A DNA stretch of 64,000 nt from assembly GCF_010994275.1 (NCBI RefSeq), contig NZ_WMCD01000001.1, forward strand, positions 372,001 to 436,000, in the 5' to 3' direction. Position numbers and translations under genes: made by a program. This DNA comes from Cyclobacterium jeungdonense. Its GTDB lineage: Bacteria; Bacteroidota; Bacteroidia; Cytophagales; Cyclobacteriaceae. The notes under the pieces were generated by a model that was not told the DNA's origin, did not search any database, and saw nothing but the letters and a program-made list of their open reading frames with translations. Positions 8,285 to 17,423 of the stretch are shown here, piece after piece (within the stretch, counting starts at the first letter, position 1; every line of letters begins with the position of its first letter).

Positions 8285-9430
8285 TTAGTAGGAGGGGCAG
8301 GCTGAAATTTTCTTCCCTTTCTTATCTGCATTATTCAGCCAGTCCATAATTTGGAAATCGGCTGAATGGCAAAATGGGCAAGAATGAACCATGCCCCTGC
8401 TATCTACATAAAAACTGGACTTGCCCGCAGAAAGACAGCCCAGCCTTCTTTGATAATAACCGTGGTACAATATTGGTGCAATATGACGGTACCGAGCATC
8501 ATGGTTCAGGCTTACAAAGGCTTTTTCCATTTCGCTGATTTGTTCCATGGTTAAGATGACATCTTTTCCCCTATAATTTCCTTCTGCTTTGGGTTCCAAC
8601 CATTGAATAAAATCTGCTCCCATAGCCGTGGATGCTTCGGCATGTGCTGTCAAAAAATCGGCATTTGCATTTTCCCGTAGTACACAAACGGATATAGCCA
8701 GCAACAATCCAGCCTGATTGGTGGCGTTTGCAGCCAGGGCAGCAAACTGATAGGCTTGATTGTGTCCCCTAAAGATATTGTGTTTTTCGGCATTGATGTC
8801 ATCCAGACTTACAATTACGCCTGTAGCGCCAGCCTGTTTCAGTTTTTGTGCACGTGATAAATCGAGGTTAAATCCTGAGGTGAGGACCCAAAATTCAGTA
8901 CTTCTATCCGCATCGCGTATCAATTCAAGCATTTCATTGAACCGGACCATAGGCTCACCTCCGCTTAATGAAAGATGAGCCAATCCTTTTGCTTGCAGCT
9001 TAGAAATAATCAGTTTTAGTTCATCTTTAGTGAATGTTTCATGAAGGTTCAAGTTGTCCCATTCAAAACAGTGTTCACAGCGCATGGGGCACTTGGTGGT
9101 TATCGCAAAATTTACTTGCTGATAACTGTTTATGGCAAAAGTATGGGGCACGAACTTATTCATTTCTGTAAGGATATACCGGTCAAAATTTTTGGACGGG
9201 AAGGGAGGCAGATAAAGCCCGACCCAGTATTTTCCATTTTTCACCGCGTATTTTCGCTTGCCTCCTGAGACTTTACGATTAATTTTCAGTATCTCAGAAA
9301 AAACCAACTTTACCTTTTTTATAGATCGATATACCTTAAAGGCCAAGAATGCAATATGAATCTTTACCCATATCCTTAAAGCGATTTGAACTAAATAGGA
9401 AGGTCTTGAACTGCTTATAGTATTAGCCAT
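8285..9430 (-). CDS. Radical SAM protein with SPASM-like C-terminal cysteines
   Basis: A 381-residue protein. The N-terminal 100 residues include a hydrophobic helix (about 12-33) that could sit on the membrane. The radical SAM motif is Cys114-x3-Cys118-x2-Cys121, followed by LSLSGGEP (SAM-binding GGE). The C-terminal region carries further cysteines (LGCLSAG, SCPFC, and a terminal ACPSY), like a reduced SPASM/twitch domain that binds an extra Fe-S cluster. SPASM enzymes often modify peptides or proteins. The gene starts 18 bases after a large lipoprotein gene on the same strand. The substrate is unknown; the lipoprotein is a candidate partner. Confidence 0.8.
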   Translation of the reverse strand: MANTISSSRPSYLVQIALRIWVKIHIAFLAFKVYRSIKKVKLVFSEILKINRKVSGGKRKYAVKNGKYWVGLYLPPFPSKNFDRYILTEMNKFVPHTFAINSYQQVNFAITTKCPMRCEHCFEWDNLNLHETFTKDELKLIISKLQAKGLAHLSLSGGEPMVRFNEMLELIRDADRSTEFWVLTSGFNLDLSRAQKLKQAGATGVIVSLDDINAEKHNIFRGHNQAYQFAALAANATNQAGLLLAISVCVLRENANADFLTAHAEASTAMGADFIQWLEPKAEGNYRGKDVILTMEQISEMEKAFVSLNHDARYRHIAPILYHGYYQRRLGCLSAGKSSFYVDSRGMVHSCPFCHSADFQIMDWLNNADKKGKKISACPSY

Positions 9431-9448
9431 TTTTGAAAAGCGTTAGAT

Positions 9449-11128
9449 TTAATTTCGTTTTTTCAATAATCTCAATGGCTTTCCCTTTGGCGATTGATCG
9501 GTTAGGTACTGACTTTGGCTTATTTCCAAATAACGTTGCAAACTGAAGGCAGGCAGCATTCCATCCTTTCTGAATTGAGTCAGGAACTTCCGGTCTGCCT
9601 TGCCTTTAAATTCGCGAATAGGTTCATAAAATCCCCTACTGTGCAAAAAAGCAGAATAGGTTTGGTTGGGGTTATAATTCTCAAATCGATACGTCAAATA
9701 GGCCCGGTTTCCTACTTCAGGTTGTTCCATAAAAATTCCGTCATTTTCCAAGAGGGGTGACAACACATCCTGGTCCTTTTCATCGATGGCGCTGGTTGGT
9801 TTGATCATTTCTATCTTTTCGGTAGCTATTGGAGCCAATTCTGTCAGCGTAATTTTGTCCAATTCCCAAAACATAAATCCTGTCCTCAACCTTACTTCCA
9901 ACCCTTCATCCAAGAAAGCAATATCCTCCAATGGAAGGAGAACCTCCCTGTTCATCAAAGGTCCAATGGTTTTTATTTTTTGTACTTCCTTCCATCCCCT
10001 TTCTGTCTTTGCCTCCACGGTAAGCATCATTTCCTGCTGATCCATCCATTCGAGGATTTCATCACCCGATTTTTTCTGTTGTTTAGCAACGAATTTGGAA
10101 TACTTTTTCCCGAAAGCCCGATAAAATTCAGCAATCATGTATTCCAACCAATAGTTGTTTTTAACCGAAAGAAGCAAGCCATGCTGTTTTTTTGTATCGG
10201 GATGGTCAAAATGGACATAGAGTTCATTTACGGAATCGTTTTGATCATCATTGAATGTACAGGCAATATTATCCACTTCAGAGAGCGGGAAAAGCATATC
10301 CACTTCTTGGTTTATACTAGCATGTGTAGGTTTATAAAAAGTGTTTGATTTAAACAGGTTTCCGAATGGATCACTAAACACCCTTTCATCCGGATTGTGG
10401 GCAACCACCATAAGGTCTGCCATGTCGGTATATTGTCGTTCTTTTAGTTCGTTGCTAATCATTAGTTTTAAATCCTTACCCATAGAAAGGTCTGGGAGTG
10501 GCAAAAAATCCTCGCGAGCGAGTGCAGGAATAATCGCGCCACCAAAAGTCTCCCCTTGTAAAACGTATTTTTCACCGTCATACACACTGATAAACGGACA
10601 GGAGCTCTTCGTAAGTATAAGAATTACCATAATGACAGCGAGTATTCCAACGGTAACACCTGCAGCTGCCAAGATAGTTACCGCGGCGCTTTTTCCTTTA
10701 TTCTTTTCGATTACTTCCAGTTTATTGATGTCGCTTATGGAGATTTCCACCCGGTCACCAATACTGCCCAAATCAGCAAGATCGGTATAAAGATGAACTT
10801 CTTGTAACACCGCATCATTGGCTATTTTATACCTGTCACTTTGACCTTGATTGGTAAGGTAGGTAAAATGTTCCCTTGGAACTTCGGCAAGAGTCCCACG
10901 CAACTTTTCTTCATTCAGGTCAAAACTGAAGTTGGTCAATAGATAAACCTTCTGTGGACTTCGTAAGATCAAAGCTCTGTATTCTAACTTCGCTCCTTTC
11001 TCACTACTATCAAAGGAATAGGAGGATACTGGCTGGGTAACCGGTTTATAATAGTAACAACTATTTGTCAATAGGATCAAACTTAATCCAATTGATAGCA
11101 TACCGGGGACTTTAGCTCTTTTGTTCAT
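9449..11128 (-). CDS. Large lipoprotein with internal membrane segment, unknown function
   Basis: A 559-residue protein with a type II signal peptide (LLTNSC, lipid Cys24) and a second strong hydrophobic segment at about residues 148-173. The latter is immediately followed by KSSCPFISVYDGEKYVL and QGETFGGAI, a conserved-looking block. The remaining 360 residues are soluble and mixed alpha/beta. Two membrane attachments in one protein are unusual: the N-terminal third would sit between a lipid anchor and a transmembrane helix. It is upstream of the radical SAM gene in a two-gene operon. No characterised family was recognised. Confidence 0.6.
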   Translation of the reverse strand: MNKRAKVPGMLSIGLSLILLTNSCYYYKPVTQPVSSYSFDSSEKGAKLEYRALILRSPQKVYLLTNFSFDLNEEKLRGTLAEVPREHFTYLTNQGQSDRYKIANDAVLQEVHLYTDLADLGSIGDRVEISISDINKLEVIEKNKGKSAAVTILAAAGVTVGILAVIMVILILTKSSCPFISVYDGEKYVLQGETFGGAIIPALAREDFLPLPDLSMGKDLKLMISNELKERQYTDMADLMVVAHNPDERVFSDPFGNLFKSNTFYKPTHASINQEVDMLFPLSEVDNIACTFNDDQNDSVNELYVHFDHPDTKKQHGLLLSVKNNYWLEYMIAEFYRAFGKKYSKFVAKQQKKSGDEILEWMDQQEMMLTVEAKTERGWKEVQKIKTIGPLMNREVLLPLEDIAFLDEGLEVRLRTGFMFWELDKITLTELAPIATEKIEMIKPTSAIDEKDQDVLSPLLENDGIFMEQPEVGNRAYLTYRFENYNPNQTYSAFLHSRGFYEPIREFKGKADRKFLTQFRKDGMLPAFSLQRYLEISQSQYLTDQSPKGKPLRLLKKRN

Positions 11129-11465
11129 GGCAAATCACGTTATACGTAAAGAAATAGAATGCTTTATTGTATTAACTGCCAAGGAATTTGGTCATACATC
11201 TTTGGCGCCCCGATCATCCACTGCCAGACGACAACTGACTATAAATCAATTGGTCTGCATTAAATTTAGTGACAATTTTTGTTAAATAATACATTTATTT
11301 TTTGCCCTTACAGGAAACAAACCCCTTCATTTTAATTGTTTTAGCGGTAAGGCCTTTTCAATTTTTCTTTTTGGATTTTTTACCTGATTTTTATCATAAA
11401 TTGACTTGATCTTTGCAACGGCTTTTCTCACGAAAGTTGATGAATTTAGGAGATGAAAGAAATGT
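11129..11465. other. Divergent intergenic region (337 bases)
   Basis: This AT-rich gap separates the lipoprotein gene from mlaE. No coding frame, RNA gene or strong palindrome was seen. It must carry the two divergent promoters. The segment GATCTTTG about 50 bases before mlaE resembles the Bacteroidetes -7 box (TAnnTTTG) but has a mismatch in the TA. Confidence 0.4.
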
Positions 11466-12239
11466 ATGGCACTACTGAATAAACTGAACACTCCTTTCTT
11501 TCAGGAGGTAGGAGAAATAGCCCGATTTACGGGCCGTTTTTTCCGGGAAATCAGCAAGCCCAGGCATGAGTGGGAGGAGTTTGTAAATCAAAGCTATTTC
11601 ATCGGCTACAAGACCTTTACTCTCGTGGGTATCACCGCTTTTATCATGGGTCTTGTCTTGACAATTCAGTCACGTCCTACCTTGGTGGAGTTTGGGGCGG
11701 CATCGTTGCTTCCATCCATGGTGTCTGTTTCGCTGGTCCGGGAGATCGCTCCCGTGATCACAGCTTTGATTTGTGCTGGTAAGATAGGCTCTGGAATTGG
11801 GGCAGAATTGGGATCGATGCGTGTAACTGAGCAGATCGATGCGATGGAGGTCTCGGGAACCAATCCCTTCAAATACCTGGTCGTTACCCGCGTTTTGGCC
11901 TCTACGGTCATGGTACCCATTCTTTCAAGTTTGGCAATTGCGATTTCATTGTACGGAGGTTATTTGGGAGCGAACCTGAAAGGGGATGTAAGCTGGTCTT
12001 TGTATTGGTATCAGGCCTACAAAGTATTGGTTTTTGGGGATTTTGTACCGGCTATGGTCAAGACGATATTCTTTGGTTTTGCCATTGGTATCGTCGGCTG
12101 CTACAAAGGCTATAATTCCCAAAAGGGAACCGAAGGAGTAGGAAGATCTGCCACCACGGCAGTGATTGTTGCTTCGCTTTTGGTGTTTATTTTGGATTTG
12201 ATAGCGGTGCAAGTTGCCGATGTCCTGGGACTTACCTGA
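11466..12239 (+). CDS. mlaE: MlaE-type permease of a phospholipid ABC transporter
   Basis: A 257-residue inner-membrane protein of the MlaE/YrbE family with about five to six hydrophobic segments. The family core is clear: FIMGLVLTIQSRPTLVEFGA, LVREIAPVITALICAGKIGSGIGAELGSM and VTEQIDAMEVSGTNP. These contain the EQIDA-type motif that contacts the ATPase. It forms the membrane part of a lipid transporter that keeps outer-membrane asymmetry. It is the first gene of mlaE-mlaF-mlaD; no mlaC or mlaB is in the window. Confidence 0.92.
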   Translation: MALLNKLNTPFFQEVGEIARFTGRFFREISKPRHEWEEFVNQSYFIGYKTFTLVGITAFIMGLVLTIQSRPTLVEFGAASLLPSMVSVSLVREIAPVITALICAGKIGSGIGAELGSMRVTEQIDAMEVSGTNPFKYLVVTRVLASTVMVPILSSLAIAISLYGGYLGANLKGDVSWSLYWYQAYKVLVFGDFVPAMVKTIFFGFAIGIVGCYKGYNSQKGTEGVGRSATTAVIVASLLVFILDLIAVQVADVLGLT

Positions 12240-12243
12240 TTTT

Positions 12244-12990
12244 ATGGCAAAGGGCGACTCCATCATCGAGGTAAATAATTTGAACAAATCCTTTGGGAAG
12301 AATCACGTCCTTCGGGATTTTTCGCTTACTCTTTCTGAGGGAGAGAATCTGGTTATCCTCGGAAAGTCGGGTTCCGGGAAATCCGTTTTGATCAAATGCA
12401 TTATCCGATTGATCGAACCGGACAGCGGTAGAATTACTATTCTAGATCAGGATATTAGTCTGCTGGATCAGGACGAAATGGACTTGCTTCGTGCTGATGT
12501 GGGCTTTTTATTCCAAAGCAATGCACTCTACGACTCCATGACGGTTCGAAAAAATCTCGAATTTCCTCTTCGTCGGCATTGGACGAAGGAGGAGCGTGCC
12601 AAAAACGCCGGATCGGCTGTGAAGGAAGCTTTGGAGGACGTGGGCTTACTTCATACGATCAATATGATGCCGGCCGAACTCTCTGGAGGGATGCGGAAGC
12701 GGATTGCTTTGGCCCGGACTATCATTCTCAAGCCAAAGGTTATCCTATATGATGAACCGACAACAGGTTTGGACCCGATTACCGGCAGAGAAATCAGTGA
12801 ACTGATGAACCAGATTCAAGAAAAATACAATACAGCATCTATCATTATTTCGCACGATATGAACTGTATCCGAATGACAGCTAATCGAATCATCATGCTG
12901 ATCGAAGGGAAAAATTATGTGGAAGGCACATTTGAAAACTTAATTAAAAACCGAGATCCCAAAGTGAGGGAATTCTTCGAAGGACTATGA
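12244..12990 (+). CDS. mlaF: MlaF-type ATP-binding protein
   Basis: A 248-residue ABC ATPase. Walker A is GKSGSGKS (residues 40-47), the Q-loop is FLFQSNALYDS, the signature is LSGGMRKR, Walker B is VILYDEPTTGLDP, and the H-loop is SHD. The FQSNALYDSMTV form of the Q-loop is typical of Mla/Ttg2 ATPases. I chose ATG 12244, 4 bases after the mlaE stop; an in-frame ATG at 12214 would overlap mlaE and adds ten unlikely residues. It powers the MlaE permease. Confidence 0.92.
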   Translation: MAKGDSIIEVNNLNKSFGKNHVLRDFSLTLSEGENLVILGKSGSGKSVLIKCIIRLIEPDSGRITILDQDISLLDQDEMDLLRADVGFLFQSNALYDSMTVRKNLEFPLRRHWTKEERAKNAGSAVKEALEDVGLLHTINMMPAELSGGMRKRIALARTIILKPKVILYDEPTTGLDPITGREISELMNQIQEKYNTASIIISHDMNCIRMTANRIIMLIEGKNYVEGTFENLIKNRDPKVREFFEGL

Positions 12991-13970
12991 GTACAGATAG
13001 AAAATTTTCCAATGCGAAGCTTGGCGCGCTCGTGATCGCAGGTTTACTGTTTCTCGTCTTTTCGCTCTATATGATCGGGAGGAATCAGAATATCCTGGGA
13101 ACATCCATGCACGTTTTTGTACAAATGGAAGACGTGAATGGCTTACTTCCCGGGAACAATGTCCTTTATAAGGGGATGAATGTAGGCACGGTAAGTGACA
13201 TCAATGTGTTGGATGAAAATACGATTCAGGTGGATCTATTGATTCGAAACAAAATGACCCCCTTCATTCTCAAAAATGCCCGAACCACCATCAATACCGA
13301 TGGCCTGATCGGAAACAAAATTCTGCAAATCCACCCACAGGAGGGAGGTGCTTTACCGATTGAAGAGGGAGATGTCTTGATTCCCCTGGAGCAAATCGGA
13401 ACCGAGGACATGCTTCGGCAGCTCAACAGTTCGGGCGATTACCTGCAAAACACGCTGATGAACCTATCTGAAATCACAGAAAAGATCAATCAAAACCAGG
13501 ATCTTTGGAATACGCTTTCGGATACACTTTTACTGGTGGAGATGAAAGAAGCGATTCGCTCGTTCCACCGAGCGGGGGATCAAGCTACTCAAATGGCCAT
13601 GGCTGGGAAGGAATTGCTGGAAAACATCGAAAAGGGGGATGGATTGGCAGGTACCTTGATTTCGGACACGGTGCTGACGACAAGAGTGGAGCGAAGCCTG
13701 GAGCAGATCGAATCGACTACGGCTGAGACACAGGTGGTCCTTCAGCAACTTAATCAGCTGATCGAGGGAGTGAAAGCTGGCGAAGGAACTGCTGGATTGG
13801 TTTTGGAAGACTCGCTTTTCCGGGCTACCCTGATGCAGACCCTGATCAACCTGGAGTCCAGTACCGAGCGGTTCAATACCAATATGGAAGCAATGCGATC
13901 GAATTTTTTATTCAGGAAATATTTCAAAAGGCTGGAAAAAGAGGAAAAGAAAGCTGCAAATAAGAATTGA
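12987..13970 (+). CDS. mlaD: MlaD-type MCE-domain lipid-binding protein
   Basis: A 327-residue protein with one N-terminal membrane anchor (about residues 11-28) and an MCE domain (about 35-115), starting MHVFVQMEDVNGLLPGNNV and containing the VLYKGMNVGTV motif. A long helical tail (about 150-320) with coiled-coil character follows, ending in a Lys/Glu-rich stretch. MCE proteins form hexameric rings that ferry lipids between membranes. The gene overlaps mlaF by 4 bases. The extended helix is longer than in E. coli MlaD and closer to tube-forming MCE proteins. Confidence 0.9.
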   Translation: MSTDRKFSNAKLGALVIAGLLFLVFSLYMIGRNQNILGTSMHVFVQMEDVNGLLPGNNVLYKGMNVGTVSDINVLDENTIQVDLLIRNKMTPFILKNARTTINTDGLIGNKILQIHPQEGGALPIEEGDVLIPLEQIGTEDMLRQLNSSGDYLQNTLMNLSEITEKINQNQDLWNTLSDTLLLVEMKEAIRSFHRAGDQATQMAMAGKELLENIEKGDGLAGTLISDTVLTTRVERSLEQIESTTAETQVVLQQLNQLIEGVKAGEGTAGLVLEDSLFRATLMQTLINLESSTERFNTNMEAMRSNFLFRKYFKRLEKEEKKAANKN

Positions 13971-14059
13971 TTGGACTTCAATTCTCAGATCCGGTTGAGT
14001 GATTATTTTCCCATTTTGGTTACTTGCTATCCGGTAAATCTGGTTTAAAGTAAAATGGG

Positions 14060-14100
14060 TAATGGAATAATTATTTTATCTAAATAATTATTCCATTTTT
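14060..14100. terminator. AT-rich hairpin with T tract after mlaD
   Basis: AATGGAATAATTATTT and AAATAATTATTCCATT form a perfect 16-base inverted repeat with a 5-base loop, followed by TTTTT. It lies 90 bases after mlaD. It could be a weak intrinsic terminator for the mla operon; the low GC content makes efficiency doubtful. Confidence 0.5.
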
Positions 14101-14146
14101 ATTATGTTCAATTAAAAAATACTTTAATGGCATGGAAGTTGATTCG

Positions 14147-14195
14147 ATTTTAATCCCGCCTGTTTTGGTTTTTCCACCAGGCAGGGGATTAAAAT
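14147..14195. promoter_or_regulatory. Inverted repeat upstream of the DJ-1-like gene
   Basis: ATTTTAATCCC (14147-14157) pairs with GGGATTAAAAT (14185-14195). A second, bulged pairing CCTG/CAGG lies inside. It ends 27 bases before the ATG at 14223, so it would sit in the leader or promoter. It could be an operator or a leader hairpin. The role is unknown. Confidence 0.35.
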
Positions 14196-14222
14196 GATTG
14201 TTAAACCAAACTATTTTGTATC

Positions 14223-14783
14223 ATGCCTAATTTAAACGATAAAACCGTAGCTATTTTAACCGAAACTGGATTTGAGGAAAGTGAACTGAAAAGCCCTAAG
14301 CAGGCATTGGAGGAAGCCGGAGCTACCGTTCATGTGATTTCTCCTGCCACGTCCATCAAGGGCTGGAAAGATGGAAACTGGTCAGAGGAGGTGCACATAG
14401 ACAAAAGCCTGAGTGATGCCAATCCATCTGATTACCATGCATTGATGATTCCTGGAGGAGTAATTAATCCCGATAAACTACGAACCAATAAAGATGCCAT
14501 TGCCTTTATCAAAACCTTTTTTGAAGCGGGTAAACCGGTAGGAGCTATTTGTCACGGTCCACAAGTATTGATCGAGACAGGTGCCTTACAGGGTAGGGAA
14601 ATGACTTCCTGGCCATCCATCAAGACAGACTTGACCAATGCCGGAGTAAATTGGACAGATAGCGAATGTGTATGTGACTCTGCGTTGGTAACGGCCCGTA
14701 AACCGGATGACCTACCTGCTTTCAATAAAAAATTGATTGAAGAAATTCGGGAAGGTGTTCACGAGGAGCAAAAGACCGTATGA
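14223..14783 (+). CDS. DJ-1/PfpI superfamily protein (YhbO/YfkM-like)
   Basis: A 186-residue single-domain class I glutamine-amidotransferase-like protein. It has the nucleophile elbow AICHGPQ with Cys110-His111, an upstream acidic pair near residues 17-20 (GFEESEL), and MIPGGVINPDKLR. Length and motifs fit the PfpI/YhbO group, reported as stress-protective deglycase- or glyoxalase-like proteins; those activities are debated. It appears monocistronic, with an inverted repeat upstream. Confidence 0.88.
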   Translation: MPNLNDKTVAILTETGFEESELKSPKQALEEAGATVHVISPATSIKGWKDGNWSEEVHIDKSLSDANPSDYHALMIPGGVINPDKLRTNKDAIAFIKTFFEAGKPVGAICHGPQVLIETGALQGREMTSWPSIKTDLTNAGVNWTDSECVCDSALVTARKPDDLPAFNKKLIEEIREGVHEEQKTV

Positions 14784-14855
14784 TTCTTTGAGAAGCGAAA
14801 ATTTTAAGAGAGTCTGTTTTTAATCGGTAGGCTCTTTGCTTTTTCTAAGGTCACC

Positions 14856-16175
14856 ATGAAAAACTTATCCCTATATGCATTGGTGTTTTTGTCTCTCTCG
14901 TGCCAGGGGACAAAAATAGAGCAACTTTTTAGTTCTGCCAGTCCCTATGACAAATACCTGCATGACCTTAAGTCTTCGACTCTAAAAAACAATTCCTTGG
15001 TTAAGGATTGGGAAGCGGCAGGGGAGCAAGCACTGGCTGATTCCAATAGTGTGGAACTTCCCTATAAAGAGTTGACGCAGTTTGATCCAGCTGCGCCAGA
15101 GGCGGCCTCCTTCTTGTTTTCGGCTAGGGAAGGGCAGGAAATCACCATTAATTTAAAGCTTCTTTCGGATACCAGTGCTATCTGGTTTATAGATTTATTT
15201 AAGGTGAATGGAAGTGGTGACCTGGAGCAATTGAAACCTGAACGGAATGAAAATGCCAGCAGGTACCCAGTGGGATCGGAAGGGAAATTCCTGCTTCGAC
15301 TACAGCCCGAGCTGCTCAAAGGAGGTTTGGTAGAACTGTCTATTAGCTATGCTTCTACCCTGAGTTTTCCCCTTTTGGAAAAGAGCTATTTAAATATTGC
15401 CAGTTTTTTCGGAGACTCAAGAGAAGGTGGAAGAAGAAAACATGAAGGGGTAGATATATTCGCTGCCAGAGGAACGCCGGTACTGGCGGTCAGCGAGGGA
15501 AGGGTCTCTCGGGTAGGCAATAATCGTTTGGGAGGAAAAACCGTAAGAGTTTCTTCAGGACGGTATTCGTATTATTACGCTCATCTCGATAGCCAGGTCG
15601 TCTCTGCAGGCAGTAAGGTAAAACCTGGTGATACCCTGGGCACGGTGGGCAATACCGGCAACGCCCGTACTACGGCACCTCACTTGCATTTTGGAATTTA
15701 TGCTCCGGGTTGGAAAAGCCTGGATCCACTTCATTTTTTTCAGGATGCACCAGAATTGGCTGACCTGCCAATGGCTGATTCGGTATTTTTAAACAATTGG
15801 GGAAGGGTTAAGGGTGAGTTGGTCAATCTACGACAGGGCCCCAGCACCCGCAGTTTGGTTTTGGACAAGTTGGGAAGGCAGGAGGTATTTAGAATAGAGG
15901 GAAAAACCGCAGGTTGGTTAAGAATCCGGTTACCTGACCACCGAAAGGGCTTTTTGGCATCAAATCTGGCAGAGGATATAGAAAGCCCCCTGGATAAGCG
16001 GACACTTCAAGATTCGGATTGGTTAAAAGTAAATTGGTGGTCCTCAGAATTTCAACATCCCTCATTTTCAGGAAAGGCAGAAGTGTTCGGTAGCTTCGGG
16101 CAATTTGACCTGGTGACTGCCGCAAATGGTATCCAACTATGGGTTAAAAACCAAGCGGATCGGACTGATTTATAG
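14856..16175 (+). CDS. M23 peptidase lipoprotein with C-terminal SH3-like domain
   Basis: A 439-residue lipoprotein (lipobox LSLSC, Cys16). Residues about 185-290 are a LytM/M23 metalloendopeptidase with zinc ligands His196, Asp200 (HEGVD) and His278 (HLH), plus His243 in YAHLD and His276. Residues about 315-370 look like an SH3_3 domain (LVNLRQGPSTRS). The N-terminal 180 residues resemble a beta-sandwich. All catalytic residues are present, so it should be an active peptidoglycan peptidase anchored in the envelope. Transcribed alone. Confidence 0.9.
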   Translation: MKNLSLYALVFLSLSCQGTKIEQLFSSASPYDKYLHDLKSSTLKNNSLVKDWEAAGEQALADSNSVELPYKELTQFDPAAPEAASFLFSAREGQEITINLKLLSDTSAIWFIDLFKVNGSGDLEQLKPERNENASRYPVGSEGKFLLRLQPELLKGGLVELSISYASTLSFPLLEKSYLNIASFFGDSREGGRRKHEGVDIFAARGTPVLAVSEGRVSRVGNNRLGGKTVRVSSGRYSYYYAHLDSQVVSAGSKVKPGDTLGTVGNTGNARTTAPHLHFGIYAPGWKSLDPLHFFQDAPELADLPMADSVFLNNWGRVKGELVNLRQGPSTRSLVLDKLGRQEVFRIEGKTAGWLRIRLPDHRKGFLASNLAEDIESPLDKRTLQDSDWLKVNWWSSEFQHPSFSGKAEVFGSFGQFDLVTAANGIQLWVKNQADRTDL

Positions 16176-16330
16176 GGGTTTATAATTTTATCAAAACAAT
16201 TATAGTAGCTAATATAGCTTGAGGCGTTTTTTCCTTTCATGGTATCTGCCATTACCGGTTGGGATAAATTGGTAGCTTGGATTCCAAGTATTTTTTAAAT
16301 ATTTTCTACTATTATCCCCATATTCATTCC

Positions 16331-16486
16331 ATGATTGCCAAAAACCGGAATACGCTCAATGAACCGAATTTGGAATATGGCTACTATTCCTATGCCGATT
16401 ACCTGACGTGGCAGATGGAGGAAGTGGTGGAATTGATCAAAGGGTTTGCATTGGATTTGGAGGAGATTTTTGGAGAAATTGAATAG
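16331..16486 (+). pseudogene. Uma2-family gene with a large internal deletion
   Basis: The peptide reads like the N-terminus of the neighbouring Uma2 protein (NLEYGYYSYADYLTWQMEEV, then VELIKG), then jumps straight to its C-terminus (FALDLEEIFGEIE versus FELDLEAFFAEIK). About 140 residues, including the whole PD-(D/E)xK core, are missing. The frame is intact, so a 51-residue peptide (or 69 residues from 16277) could be made, but it cannot be a nuclease. It faces the intact paralogue tail to tail. Confidence 0.7.
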
Positions 16487-16589
16487 CTTTCAAAATCAAG
16501 GCTATTCGTTCAAGGGCAAAAGACCAACGAGTGGGTCCCGTGGAAGTGGTTACATATTCTCACGTGGATGAAAAAACTGGTAAATTAAC

Positions 16590-17237
16590 TTATTTGATCT
16601 CAGCAAAAAATGCTTCCAGGTCCAGTTCAAATCCCGTTACGGCAGAAGACCTTGCCCTATCCCCGGAAGTCATCAGGCGGGAACTGTGGTACTTGCCTTG
16701 GATCAGGGTGTAAATTAATAGTGTCTGTCCGGCTGCATCCATCAGCCAATATTCCTTTACCCCGGATTCTTCGTAAACCTCGTATTTATGTTGGAGTTCA
16801 AGTTGCTTGTTGCCCGGGGAGAGTACTTCCACCACCAGGTCTGGCGCACCGATGCAGCCTCTATCATCCAGCTTTTCAATATCGCATATCACGCAAATAT
16901 CTGGTTGTACGACGGTATGTATTTTATCGTCTTTTTTGGATTTGACTGGAAGGCGGACATCAAAAGGGGCAATATAGGCCTGGCACTTTTTGCCCTTCAA
17001 AAACAGGTTTAATTCTGTATAGAGGTCTCCAGTCAGTCGTTGATGAATCCTGTTTGGAGCTGCGGCAGCTTTTTTGAAAACTTTGCCCTTGATCAGTTCG
17101 ACCATTTCTTCTATATCCCAGGACAGGTAATCTGCATAGGTATACCGCCCATAACTTAAATCCGGTTGTTTTACATAAGGTTTGGCTTTTTCTTTTTCCA
17201 TAGCTGAATATAGCAAATTGGAAGCAATTTTTTCCAT
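16590..17237 (-). CDS. Uma2 family (DUF820) PD-(D/E)xK nuclease-like protein
   Basis: A 215-residue Uma2-family protein with the expected core: YADYLSWDIEEMVELIKGKV at the N-terminus, then VQPDICVIC, APDLVVEVLSPGN and KEYWLMD, which carry the Asp-(x)n-Glu-x-Lys-like residues of the restriction-endonuclease fold. Uma2 proteins are abundant in Cytophagales and cyanobacteria and are often near mobile DNA; their biological role is unclear. The convergent neighbour is a deleted copy. The long leader before YADYL may mean translation starts at the internal Met13. Confidence 0.85.
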   Translation of the reverse strand: MEKIASNLLYSAMEKEKAKPYVKQPDLSYGRYTYADYLSWDIEEMVELIKGKVFKKAAAAPNRIHQRLTGDLYTELNLFLKGKKCQAYIAPFDVRLPVKSKKDDKIHTVVQPDICVICDIEKLDDRGCIGAPDLVVEVLSPGNKQLELQHKYEVYEESGVKEYWLMDAAGQTLLIYTLIQGKYHSSRLMTSGDRARSSAVTGFELDLEAFFAEIK

Positions 17238-17423
17238 GGATCAAAAAAATCCAGCTTACAGTTGCTGGTCTAAATGTTTTAAATAATTATATGTATTTTT
17301 AATTTCCCCAATCGGAGGGACCATCACCCGTCCAGGAATTGTATGAAATCTGTTCTAAAGAGGGGAAGCAGGTAAAGCAGGCAAGCTGTATTTTCCTTAT
17401 TGGAGATTATATCCTGTTTTATT

